A stretch of 64,000 nucleotides of DNA from assembly GCA_040222995.1 (NCBI GenBank), contig JAVKBW010000045.1:67749-131748 (forward strand), written 5' to 3'. Positions 54,192 to 62,169 of this stretch are shown piece after piece. The number at the start of each line of letters is the position of its first letter. Positions within the stretch are counted from its first letter, which is position 1. The stretch comes from JAVKBW01 sp040222995. GTDB taxonomy: Bacteria; Pseudomonadota; Alphaproteobacteria; UBA8366; Aestuariispiraceae. Below the pieces are notes generated by a model. It did no database searches, was not told the DNA's origin, and saw only the letters and a program-made list of their open reading frames with translations. Made by a program: the position numbers and the translations under genes.

Positions 54192-54221
54192 CGTATCCGC
54201 TATACAGTAAACGCGGATACG
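54192..54221 (-). other. Intercistronic hairpin upstream of the binding-protein gene
   Basis: Exact nine-base arms (54192-54200 and 54213-54221, twelve-base loop) lie between the ATPase stop and the binding-protein ATG, in a 109-base gap. They may stabilise the ATPase 3' end or separate expression of the binding-protein gene. Confidence 0.5.
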
Positions 54222-54246
54222 AACTCACAACCGACCGAAGTCAGCC

Positions 54247-55365
54247 TTATGCCGGCGCCTCTCCACCCGACGGGGCGTCAAGAGCGCGGCAATCCTCGCT
54301 TGCCCAGCCAAGTTTCACTTCCTCGCCAACGTCGAGGACTACATGGCCGTGGGCATTCGGTACCTTGACGATAAACTCGTCGTTTCCGGCAACCTCGATC
54401 CGGGTCCGGATATGATCGCCAAGATAAATTTTCTCCAGGCATTTGCCTTTCAGTACATTGTCCGCCGAAGCGTCGCCGGTCATCAGCGTTACCCGTTCCG
54501 GGCGAAGCGACAACGTTGTCCGGCTGCCGACGCCATCGATATTGATCGCCATTGCGTCAACCATACCGCCGCCATTATCCAGTTCCACGGTGCATTTCTC
54601 GCCCTTCACTTCCTTGACGGTGCCGTACAGACGATTGTTTTCACCGATGAAGTAGGCGACGAATGCATTGACCGGGCGTTCGTACAGTTCATCGGGCGGC
54701 GCCAGTTGCTGGATAATACCGTCATCGAACACCGCAACGCGGTTCGACATCGTCAGCGCTTCTGACTGATCGTGCGTCACATAGCAGACGGACACGCCGA
54801 GGCTTTCGTGGATATGCTTGATTTCATACTGCATTTCCTCGCGCAGATTCTTGTCGAGCGCACCGAGCGGTTCATCCATCAGAACCAGGTCGGGTTCGAA
54901 AACCAGCGCCCTGGCGACCGCAACGCGCTGCTGCTGGCCACCGGAAAGCTGCGCCGGACGCCGGCCTCCGAACTGCGGCAACCGCACCATTTCCAGCGCC
55001 CGGTTGACCTTCTGCTCGATTTCCGACTTCGGCAGCTTTCTGACTTCCAGCGGAAAAGCCAGGTTCTCGGCTACCGACATATGGGGAAACAGCGCGTAAT
55101 TCTGAAACACCATGCCAATCCCGCGCTTGTGCGGCGGTACATTGTTGATCGGCTGTTCATTGAGATATATCTCGCCATGCGTTGCAGGCTCGAACCCGGC
55201 AAGCATCATCAGACATGTTGTCTTGCCGGACCCTGACGGGCCAAGCATCGTCAGGAACTCGCCCCGTTCGATATCCAGATTGAGGTTTTTGACGACAAGT
55301 TGTTCGCCGTCGTAACTCTTTTGAACATTCTCGAACCGGACAATGTTATCCGCTGAAGATGACAT
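54247..55365 (-). CDS. Polyamine-type ABC transporter ATPase (PotA/PotG-like)
   Basis: 372 residues. Walker A is GPSGSGKTT, the Q-loop is VFQNYALFP, the signature is LSGGQQQRVAVARAL and Walker B is LVLMDEP. The C-terminal TOBE domain (about residues 280-350) is typical of PotA/PotG. ATG 55365 is preceded at 8 bases by GGGGGAG, so the longer frame is not used. First gene of the importer operon. Confidence 0.93.
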   Translation of the reverse strand: MSSSADNIVRFENVQKSYDGEQLVVKNLNLDIERGEFLTMLGPSGSGKTTCLMMLAGFEPATHGEIYLNEQPINNVPPHKRGIGMVFQNYALFPHMSVAENLAFPLEVRKLPKSEIEQKVNRALEMVRLPQFGGRRPAQLSGGQQQRVAVARALVFEPDLVLMDEPLGALDKNLREEMQYEIKHIHESLGVSVCYVTHDQSEALTMSNRVAVFDDGIIQQLAPPDELYERPVNAFVAYFIGENNRLYGTVKEVKGEKCTVELDNGGGMVDAMAINIDGVGSRTTLSLRPERVTLMTGDASADNVLKGKCLEKIYLGDHIRTRIEVAGNDEFIVKVPNAHGHVVLDVGEEVKLGWASEDCRALDAPSGGEAPA

Positions 55366-55501
55366 ATTCTGTGCTCCCCCATTACCCACTATGCAGCATA
55401 TAGATGAACGAACGGGCCGGGATAATCCTCCCGCCCAGCCAATCCGAACTGTTTATCGACATTTCGAGTCAAGGACCCGCCTGTCTGCCCTGTTGCGTTT
55501 A

Positions 55502-55526
55502 TTATTACCGCTAATAACTGCGGTAA
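55502..55526 (-). promoter_or_regulatory. AT-rich dyads upstream of the importer operon
   Basis: TTACCGC (55505-55511) and GCGGTAA (55520-55526) are exact inverses with an eight-base spacer, and an overlapping pair TTATTA (55502-55507) / TAATAA (55512-55517) shares them. The region is AT-rich compared with its surroundings, lies about 140 bases upstream of the ATPase start, and is a good operator or promoter candidate. Confidence 0.45.
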
Positions 55527-55571
55527 CTATTTCTTAACAATAAGGCTAGCGCGGTTGATCCGCTTTAGAAA

Positions 55572-55591
55572 GAGTAAAATCGAATTTACTC
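55572..55591 (-). terminator. Terminator candidate of hemA
   Basis: Arms GAGTAAA (55572-55578) and TTTACTC (55585-55591), followed on the minus strand by TTTCT. It begins 22 bases past the hemA stop. Confidence 0.5.
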
Positions 55592-55612
55592 AAACCGGAG
55601 GGGAAACGGCGC

Positions 55613-56827
55613 TTATGCCGCTTTCTGCAATTCGAGAGAAACCCATACCTCCGACAAGGCGCTGACAAGGCGCTCAATGGCCTCGTCCGTATGGTATGGA
55701 GATGGCGTCAACCGCAGTCTCTCCGTTCCTTTAGGGACCGTGGGATAGTTGATCGGCTGCACATAAATTCCGTACCGGTCCATCAGCATATCGGTAGCGG
55801 CGCGGCATTTTACCGGTTCGCCGACAAGCACCGGAACAATATGCGTAACCGACGGCATGACGGGCAATCCGGCTTCCCGAAGACGCTGTTTCAGCCGCGC
55901 CGCGCGATCCTGATGCCGCACCCGCATTTCAGGTGAATCCCGAACGATCTCGACGCTCTTCAGCGCGCCGGCGGCCACCGCAGGCGGCAGGGCGGTCGTA
56001 AAGATAAAGGCGTTACCGAAGGATCGGACAAAATCGACCATGACGGATTTACCGGCGATATACCCGCCGATGACGCCGAAGGCTTTCGCCAGCGTGCCCT
56101 GCACGATATCGACCCGGTCGACAACATTGTCGCGTTCCGCCACGCCCGCGCCGCGGTCCCCATACATGCCGACAGCGTGCACTTCATCCAGAAAACTGAG
56201 CGCGCCATGCTTTTCGCAGACATCGAGAATTTCGGCGATCGGCGCGATGTCGCCATCCATCGAATAGACGGATTCGAACGCCACGATCTTGGCCGCGGCC
56301 GGATCATCCTGCGCCAGCAGCCGGTCCAGATCTTCCGGATCGTTGTGTTTCCAGATTTTCTTATTCGCTTTCGACTGCCTCATTCCTTCAATCATGGAAT
56401 TGTGATTGAGGGCATCGGAATAGATTGTGCAGTCAGGAAGCCGCGCACCAAGCGTCGCCAGCGTCGCCAGGTTGGCGACATAGCCAGACGTGAACAGCAG
56501 CGCCTTTTCCTTGCGGTGAAGCGACGCCAGCGCGTCTTCCAGCAGGACATGCAGATGATTGGTGCCGGAAATATTGCGGGTGCCGCCGGCCCCGGCGCCG
56601 TGCGTTTCGATAGCCTGAACCATGGCGGCCAGAACATCGGGATGCTGGCCCATGCCCAGATAGTCGTTCGAGCACCAGACCGTTACGTCCTCGACATCGC
56701 CGCGTTCGTCATAACGGCGGGCTGAGGGAAACCTGCCGGCGCACCGTTCCAGCTCGGCGAATACACGGTAGTTGCCTGCTGCTTTCAGGCTGCTCAGCTT
56801 CTCATCGAAAAAGGCGTCGTAATTCAT
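55613..56827 (-). CDS. hemA: 5-aminolevulinate synthase
   Basis: 404 residues, the Shemin-pathway enzyme typical of alphaproteobacteria. WCSNDYLGMGQHP, THGAGAGGTRNISGT, ESVYSMDGDIAPI, DEVHAVGMYG and QGTLAKAFGVIGGYIAG (Schiff-base Lys) follow the family order. It makes the first haem precursor from glycine and succinyl-CoA. It starts 3 bp after the stop of the aminotransferase gene, so the two are one transcription unit. Confidence 0.96.
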   Translation of the reverse strand: MNYDAFFDEKLSSLKAAGNYRVFAELERCAGRFPSARRYDERGDVEDVTVWCSNDYLGMGQHPDVLAAMVQAIETHGAGAGGTRNISGTNHLHVLLEDALASLHRKEKALLFTSGYVANLATLATLGARLPDCTIYSDALNHNSMIEGMRQSKANKKIWKHNDPEDLDRLLAQDDPAAAKIVAFESVYSMDGDIAPIAEILDVCEKHGALSFLDEVHAVGMYGDRGAGVAERDNVVDRVDIVQGTLAKAFGVIGGYIAGKSVMVDFVRSFGNAFIFTTALPPAVAAGALKSVEIVRDSPEMRVRHQDRAARLKQRLREAGLPVMPSVTHIVPVLVGEPVKCRAATDMLMDRYGIYVQPINYPTVPKGTERLRLTPSPYHTDEAIERLVSALSEVWVSLELQKAA

Positions 56828-56830
56828 GCC

Positions 56831-58204
56831 TTACCCTTTTAAGTATGCCGCCGTTTCTTCCAGCGCCTTGCCGAATACAGACACAACCTGACGCAACTCA
56901 TCCGGCGTTATAATATACGGCGGACAGAACGCCACGGCATCGCCGGGCAGGGCCCGCAGGATTACGCCATGGCTTTGCGCCCTTTCAAACAGGTACTGCC
57001 CGGCTTTCTTGCCGGCATCGAAAGGTGTGCGGGACGCCTTGTCCTGCATCAGTTGCACGGCTGCAATCAAACCAATTCCCCGAACTTCACCGACGATAGG
57101 ATGATCCGCATAGGCCCTCAGGCCATCCTGCAGAACCGGCGCGAGATCCCGTACCCGCTCGATCAGCTTATCTTCTTCGTAAATTCGAAGTGTTTCCAAA
57201 GCGACAGCGGCTGCAACAGGATGCCCCGTATAGGTATATCCGTGCCCGAATGTTCCCAGTTTCCCGGAATTCTTGGCAACGGCTTCACTGATCGTCTTGT
57301 TGATCAATACCGCGGATATCGGCTGATAGGCCGATGACAGCGCCTTGGCGCATGTCAGGATATCCGGCGTCATTCCCATCGTCTGCGATCCCCAGTAGTT
57401 ACCGGTTCGGCCGAAACCGCAGATAACCTCGTCAGCGATGAGCAGCACATCGTGCTTCTTCAGAACGGCCTGGATTTTCTCGTAGTATGTGGCCGGCGGC
57501 ACGATGACGCCGCCAGCGCCCATAACCGGCTCGGCGATGAAGGCCGCCACCGTCTCCGGCCCCTCCGCTACGATTTGTTTGTCCAGATTATCGGCCAGGC
57601 GGGTTGCGAAATCCTCTTCGCTTTCCCCCGCTTCAGCGCCCATATAATAGTGCGGACAATCGGTATGCAGAATGTTGGCGATCGGCATGTCGAAATCGCC
57701 GTGCGCATAGGGAAGACCGGTCATGCTGCCGGCGGCAACGGTAACCCCGTGATAGCCTTTCAGGCGCGCGATGATCTTCTTTTTCTCGGGCCGGCCGATC
57801 GCATTGTTATAGTACCAGACGAGTTTCACCACCGTGTCGTTCGCCTCGGACCCGGAATTGCAGAAAAACACCTTGGACATCGGCACAGGCGAAACCGAAA
57901 TCAGCTTTTCGGCAAGATCGATGGCCGGATTGGTGCTTTTATGGGCGAACAGATGGGCATAGGGAAGTTCGCGCATCTGCCGGGTCGCCGCCTCGATCAG
58001 GCGTTCTTCGCCATAACCGAGCGCCGTGCACCACAGGCCGGCAAGCCCTTCGATATAGGCCTTGCCTTCATCGTCATAGACATAGACGCCTTTTGCCCGT
58101 TGCAGAATCATCGGCCCGACAGTCTGATGCACCTCCAGATTGGTGTAAGGATGCATCAGAAACGCCTTGTCGCGCGCAGCCGGTGAATTGGCCAGATCAA
58201 CCAT
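56831..58204 (-). CDS. Class III (omega) aminotransferase, polyamine:pyruvate-like
   Basis: 457 residues. NSGSEANDTVVKLVWYYNNAIGR, the DEVICGFGRTG segment (Asp contacting PLP) and ALSSAYQPISAVLI (Schiff-base Lys in CAKALSS) are class III hallmarks. Close family relatives such as SpuC use putrescine or other diamines with pyruvate. The neighbouring polyamine-type importer fits this. ATG 58204 was preferred to a TTG at 58246. First gene of an operon with hemA. Confidence 0.88.
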   Translation of the reverse strand: MVDLANSPAARDKAFLMHPYTNLEVHQTVGPMILQRAKGVYVYDDEGKAYIEGLAGLWCTALGYGEERLIEAATRQMRELPYAHLFAHKSTNPAIDLAEKLISVSPVPMSKVFFCNSGSEANDTVVKLVWYYNNAIGRPEKKKIIARLKGYHGVTVAAGSMTGLPYAHGDFDMPIANILHTDCPHYYMGAEAGESEEDFATRLADNLDKQIVAEGPETVAAFIAEPVMGAGGVIVPPATYYEKIQAVLKKHDVLLIADEVICGFGRTGNYWGSQTMGMTPDILTCAKALSSAYQPISAVLINKTISEAVAKNSGKLGTFGHGYTYTGHPVAAAVALETLRIYEEDKLIERVRDLAPVLQDGLRAYADHPIVGEVRGIGLIAAVQLMQDKASRTPFDAGKKAGQYLFERAQSHGVILRALPGDAVAFCPPYIITPDELRQVVSVFGKALEETAAYLKG

Positions 58205-58314
58205 TCTCGTAATCCCGTAATATGCCGGCTCGTTTGCCGGACCCAAATTGTGAAAGAGCGTCGCAGCGTAGTCGCTTATCCTCGTTTCGCAAGGATTCTT
58301 TCGACAAATTATCG

Positions 58315-58836
58315 CTACTTAACGTCTCGCGTCACTTCCCCGGAATAGGCAAGTTTCTCCAGTATTTCACCCTCAATCCGGTGGACCAGCCTGTTAACCT
58401 GGTAACCGTCCGGCGCCAGTATCTCGAAGAAGGTCCTGGCCTCGAAATCCAGCCGGTTCACATGCCAGTCGAGACTGCCCCATTTCCTGGTTTGCGCTTC
58501 CCTGAACAGATGTTGCATCAGCGCCGATCCGACCCCCTGGCGGCGATATTCCGGCAAAACGAAGATATCCCGCAGGAAACCGCCCGGTGTCAGATATGCC
58601 GGTTCGAACACCTCGCCGAAAACGGCGAAACCAGCGCAGGCATCGCCCGTCACCGCAATCAGAATCTCACAGCCATTGACCGGGTCGTTCATCGCATCCG
58701 CCACGGCGGTTTCAAGCCCGTCCCGTGTCTTTGGCGGCTCAACTCCCCAGTCCGCATACATCGCCTGGAAAAGCGGCGTCAGCAGCGACGCATCGTCACG
58801 GGCGGCGAGGCGCACTTCTATGGGAATGATGTTCAA
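58315..58836 (-). CDS. GNAT-family N-acetyltransferase
   Basis: 173 residues. FLRDIFVLPEYRRQGVGSALMQHLF is the acetyl-CoA-binding A motif. The C-terminal half extends beyond the usual fold end. Substrate unknown; it precedes the class III aminotransferase by 110 bp on the same strand but promoter continuity is unclear. Confidence 0.82.
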   Translation of the reverse strand: MNIIPIEVRLAARDDASLLTPLFQAMYADWGVEPPKTRDGLETAVADAMNDPVNGCEILIAVTGDACAGFAVFGEVFEPAYLTPGGFLRDIFVLPEYRRQGVGSALMQHLFREAQTRKWGSLDWHVNRLDFEARTFFEILAPDGYQVNRLVHRIEGEILEKLAYSGEVTRDVK

Positions 58837-58860
58837 GGCCGATGCACGCCGTTGACCGGA

Positions 58861-60249
58861 TTATTTCTTGGTCGTACCGGCGCCCCAGACGACCGACGGT
58901 CCGCCTGAAAGTTCGACAGCCAGTTTCATGGCGCGTTCCAGTTGTTCGTCAGCTTCGGTTTCTTCGTCATCGGCAATGCTGATGTCCGGCGCGATGCCGC
59001 CATCGACCGTTCGTCCGCTCGGCGTGAAATAGCGCGCCGTCGTCAGCTTCACCCCGCGGCCGCTGTCAATCGGATAGATTGTCTGAACGGACCCTTTGCC
59101 GAAACTGGTTTCGCCGATCAGGATCGCCCGTTTCCGGTCCTGCAGCGCGCCGGCGACGATTTCAGAGGCCGAGGCGCTTCCGTGGTTGATCAGCACCAGA
59201 AGCGGCCTTTCGCCGGTGAGGTCCGATCCGCCGGCGAAAAACGGCTGATCGATATACCGGCCCTTCGTCGAAACGACCAGACCGCCATCGAGAAAGGCAT
59301 CGGCAACGATCACCGATTGATCCAGCAGACCGCCCGGATTGTTGCGCAGATCAAGGACAAAGGCGTTGACCGCACCGCCGCTGCTGTTCAGCAGGGTCGA
59401 TATCGCATCTTCCACCTTCTCGCCCGTTTGCTTGTTGAACTGCGTGATACGGATATATCCGATATCGCCTTCAAGCCTGCTGACGACCGACGGAACCTGA
59501 ACCACCGCACGGACGATGGTGACGTCAAAATCAGCGACATCCTTGCGTCGGATGGTGATCGTCACTTCCGTACCGGCGGGGCCGCGCAGCAGGTCGACGG
59601 CCTCGCGTTCGGTCAATGGCTGAATATCGACACCGTCCGCATGGGTGATGATGTCGCCGGCCTTCAGCCCGGCTTTCATGGCCGGCGTGCCGTGGATCGG
59701 CGAAATGATTTTCAGATCGCCGTCGCGTTTTGTGATGCGGATACCCAGCCCGGCGAATTTGCCGCGGGTAATTTCCTGCCAGTCCTGATAGTCGGTTCTG
59801 TCCAAAAACACGCTGTAGGAATCGAGCGACTGAAGCATTCCCTGCGCCGCCGCGACCAGCAATTCCTGATCGGTCGCGTCCGTCGGGTCCGGATAGGACT
59901 GCTTGATGCCTTCGCTGGCGGCCAGCAGGAGCTGGGAATTATCGACCGGCGTTACGTAGCTTTGCTTGATCTTGTCGAATATCCGGCTGAACAGGCGGAT
60001 ATCCCCCGCCGAAAGCGAATCCGGCGCACCGCTTGCGCCGCGGATGTCGGTAATTTCACTGGCGATCTGGTTTGCCGCGACCCTGGAGCCGGGATCCGCC
60101 GAACCGCCGATACCGCAGCCCACCAGCACACCGACCGTAACCAGCACAATGCCAAGCGACCGGGCGGGTATCGGCAAGCCGAACCGTTTCTTCGGTTCAG
60201 GAGCCGCCGGGTTTGAGCGGCGCAGTGCAGCGTCGATCCAATAATCCAT
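58861..60249 (-). CDS. S41-family (CtpA-type) carboxy-terminal protease
   Basis: 462 residues. A signal-anchor (ARSLGIVLVTVGVLVGCG) may be lipidated at Cys45. A PDZ domain runs about 165-245 (GLGIRITKRDGDLKIISPIHGTPAMKAGLKAGDIITHADG), and the protease core holds Ser in NHGSASASEIVAGAL and Lys in GETSFGKGSVQT. It acts in the periplasm on envelope protein C-termini. Confidence 0.92.
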   Translation of the reverse strand: MDYWIDAALRRSNPAAPEPKKRFGLPIPARSLGIVLVTVGVLVGCGIGGSADPGSRVAANQIASEITDIRGASGAPDSLSAGDIRLFSRIFDKIKQSYVTPVDNSQLLLAASEGIKQSYPDPTDATDQELLVAAAQGMLQSLDSYSVFLDRTDYQDWQEITRGKFAGLGIRITKRDGDLKIISPIHGTPAMKAGLKAGDIITHADGVDIQPLTEREAVDLLRGPAGTEVTITIRRKDVADFDVTIVRAVVQVPSVVSRLEGDIGYIRITQFNKQTGEKVEDAISTLLNSSGGAVNAFVLDLRNNPGGLLDQSVIVADAFLDGGLVVSTKGRYIDQPFFAGGSDLTGERPLLVLINHGSASASEIVAGALQDRKRAILIGETSFGKGSVQTIYPIDSGRGVKLTTARYFTPSGRTVDGGIAPDISIADDEETEADEQLERAMKLAVELSGGPSVVWGAGTTKK

Positions 60250-60419
60250 TATCGCCTTCGTCAGTCGCCGGGGTCACGAGATCGTTGTTCAGTGCAAAAG
60301 ATAAGCCAGAACGGTCATCAAGCCAACCGTGACAATACGCACCGGAACGGCGGGTCAATAATTTCGTGTTATCGTCCGCTTCTTTGGTTACCTTGCCTTT
60401 TTACGAGGAAGACACACCC

Positions 60420-60632
60420 GTGCGGCTGGTCATTATTTTTGCAAGCATCATGGCGGTGATTATCGTTGTCCTGCTGTTTTCCTACAACAGGGTTTTGCTG
60501 GTCGGCCACGAACGGCGATGCGCCCGTATTTTCACCGACCCTTCCACCATTGAAGAATGCGTCGACTATCGTAAGCGCGGCATGCTTCTGGAGAATATGA
60601 ATCAAAACGAACAGAACCGTTCAAACGACTGA
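60420..60632 (+). CDS. Small single-pass membrane protein (70 aa)
   Basis: A GTG at 60420 is preceded at nine bases by GAGGAA, a good ribosome site, giving 70 residues. A membrane helix (LVIIFASIMAVIIVVLLFSY) is followed by a cytoplasmic or periplasmic tail with two Cys (HERRCARIF and EECVDYRKRG). No homologue recognised. Divergent from the S41 protease, and ended by a strong terminator. Confidence 0.6.
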   Translation: MRLVIIFASIMAVIIVVLLFSYNRVLLVGHERRCARIFTDPSTIEECVDYRKRGMLLENMNQNEQNRSND

Positions 60633-60651
60633 AATACCCGGCGCTCAAAGG

Positions 60652-60679
60652 AAAACCCTCCGGTTTCCCGGAGGGTTTT
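60652..60679. terminator. Bidirectional intrinsic terminator
   Basis: A 12-bp stem (60652-60663 with 60668-60679, loop TTTC) with A and T tails within the arms. It lies between the plus-strand small gene and the minus-strand tRNA and can terminate both. Confidence 0.85.
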
Positions 60680-60681
60680 CA

Positions 60682-60756
60682 TGGTGGGCACGACTGGGAT
60701 TGAACCAGTGACCCCTACGATGTCAACGTAGTGCTCTCCCGCTGAGCTACGCGCCC
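60682..60756 (-). tRNA. tRNA-Val (anticodon GAC)
   Basis: Read on the minus strand, the sequence folds into a complete cloverleaf. The acceptor pair is GGGCGCG with CGTGCCC (one G-T pair), the D arm contains TAGCTCAGCGGGAGAGC, the anticodon stem CTACG/CGTAG encloses TTGACAT, and the T arm is CTGGTTCAATCCCAG. CCA is encoded (60682-60684). GAC reads Val codons GUC and GUU. Confidence 0.95.
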
Positions 60757-60845
60757 TTGACCGGTACGGCGATGTGTTTTTGCCGTCGGGAAGCGGGCTT
60801 TTAGCGCTTCACAGGGATCATTGCAAGAGCCTCGGTGAGCGCTTT

Positions 60846-61523
60846 TTACCAGTTGCTGCAGAGTTCCCGCGTGCGCCGGTAGCTCTCCGGCGTGTCGAGT
60901 TCGGCATTCGCCGCACGGCGCTTCTGCGAGACCGCCTGCATATGCGGGCGGAGCAAGGCGCCGATCTGGGCTGCGGCCCGGCTCTGGGCTTCCTTGGCCG
61001 TCCTGCCGATGGCCGCACCGCGCCCGACGATGCCGGCCTGCAGGGTGGAGCGAAGGGCCGGCAATTCGTTCAGGTAGGCCTGCTTGATAATCGCCACATG
61101 TCGCTCCTCGTGATCGAAGACCGCACCGTACTCGCAGGAACCCGGCGGGTAGTTCCGGTCGACCGCGACCGTCACCCGGTCATAGCCGACGACGACTTTC
61201 GCCTTGTTGGTCATGAAGCAGAACGTGCCGTTCTGCAGCTTGCCGACGAAGCCGCCGACCTCGACCCGTTGCGTTTCGCGATAGGTGGTCAGACCGGCGG
61301 TGTGGATTTCGTTCGATGTCGGAATCCGGTCGCTGCCGCTCGATTCCATCGACAGCTGGACGCGCGACTTGTTGCGCTCGTAGACCACCGGCGGGAACTG
61401 GAAGGAAAGATCCAGCAACGGCTGGGCCTTGACCCGGCAAGCCGGATCGGCGGCGCTCGAAACCCCCGGCATCAGAATGATCGGAACGGCGGCAAAGATA
61501 AGGTTTATGATGGTCTTTCGCAT
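60846..61523 (-). CDS. Exported hypothetical protein with HExxH motif (DUF922-like)
   Basis: 225 residues with a signal peptide (MRKTIINLIFAAVPIILMPGVSSA). The motif CEYGAVFDHEERHVAI has the HExxH form of zinc peptidases, within a domain resembling DUF922-type secreted proteins; there are four Cys in the mature part. A third ligand is not obvious. Catalysis is unproven. The gene lies just beyond tRNA-Val in a more GC-rich stretch. Confidence 0.7.
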   Translation of the reverse strand: MRKTIINLIFAAVPIILMPGVSSAADPACRVKAQPLLDLSFQFPPVVYERNKSRVQLSMESSGSDRIPTSNEIHTAGLTTYRETQRVEVGGFVGKLQNGTFCFMTNKAKVVVGYDRVTVAVDRNYPPGSCEYGAVFDHEERHVAIIKQAYLNELPALRSTLQAGIVGRGAAIGRTAKEAQSRAAAQIGALLRPHMQAVSQKRRAANAELDTPESYRRTRELCSNW

Positions 61524-61663
61524 GGTCCGAGCCTAGCAGGCGCGGGTGGTCTGACGCCACCCCGGGATGGTGAATTTCCCGTTAACGATTGATTCAAGAC
61601 TCGCCGGTATTGTGCCTTGGTCAGCCGGCTCGGCCGGTGCGGAATTACCACTGGGGACAAGCG

Positions 61664-62068
61664 ATGAAACAGACCAGCCTCAAGATCGACAACGGCGCCA
61701 AGGCCATAATCGGCGGCATGGTTGTCGAGAACACCTCCGGTTCCGATATCGAACTCCTCGTGCATGGCGACGGCCCGGTTCTCGAAAGCGCGGAGATCAT
61801 CAACGTCAAGGATGCCGACACCCCGGCGCTCCGGCTCTATTACGTCGTGATGAGCATGTATGTCGCTCCCGAGAAGGCGTTTTCCGAATGGAACCGCACC
61901 TTCCTCGAGCTCTCCCGCGACATCGTGGCCAGCGCGCCCTCGACCTCGATCATCATCTCCGAGATCGGCGCTCTCGTGGCCGGCGGCAAGTTCGAGGACG
62001 CGATGAAGAAGTGCCTCTACCTGCTCGCCTACGAAGACCATCTGAGCAAGCTCGCCGCGACCGCCTGA
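61664..62068 (+). CDS. FlbT-like flagellar regulator
   Basis: 134 residues matching FlbT in length and pattern: LKIDNGAKAIIGGMVVEN with the TPALRLYYVVMSMYV segment and a helical C-terminus (GGKFEDAMKKCLYLLAYEDHLSKL). FlbT binds flagellin mRNA and tunes flagellin synthesis in alphaproteobacteria. No other flagellar gene is in the window. ATG 61664 was chosen at the family start; the open frame extends upstream. A strong terminator follows. Confidence 0.7.
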   Translation: MKQTSLKIDNGAKAIIGGMVVENTSGSDIELLVHGDGPVLESAEIINVKDADTPALRLYYVVMSMYVAPEKAFSEWNRTFLELSRDIVASAPSTSIIISEIGALVAGGKFEDAMKKCLYLLAYEDHLSKLAATA

Positions 62069-62111
62069 TCGCCCGGCGCCGGCGGGGCGCCGCCCCGCAT
62101 GATGATTCCGG

Positions 62112-62149
62112 AAACACTCCGCCCGGCAAACTCGGGCCGGGGTGTTTTT
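62112..62149 (+). terminator. Intrinsic terminator after the FlbT-like gene
   Basis: A ten-base stem (62112-62121 with 62138-62147, one T-G pair) with an inner stem of four, followed by a T tract to 62149. Confidence 0.8.
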
Positions 62150-62169
62150 CCGTTGCCGGCGTTTCGGCT

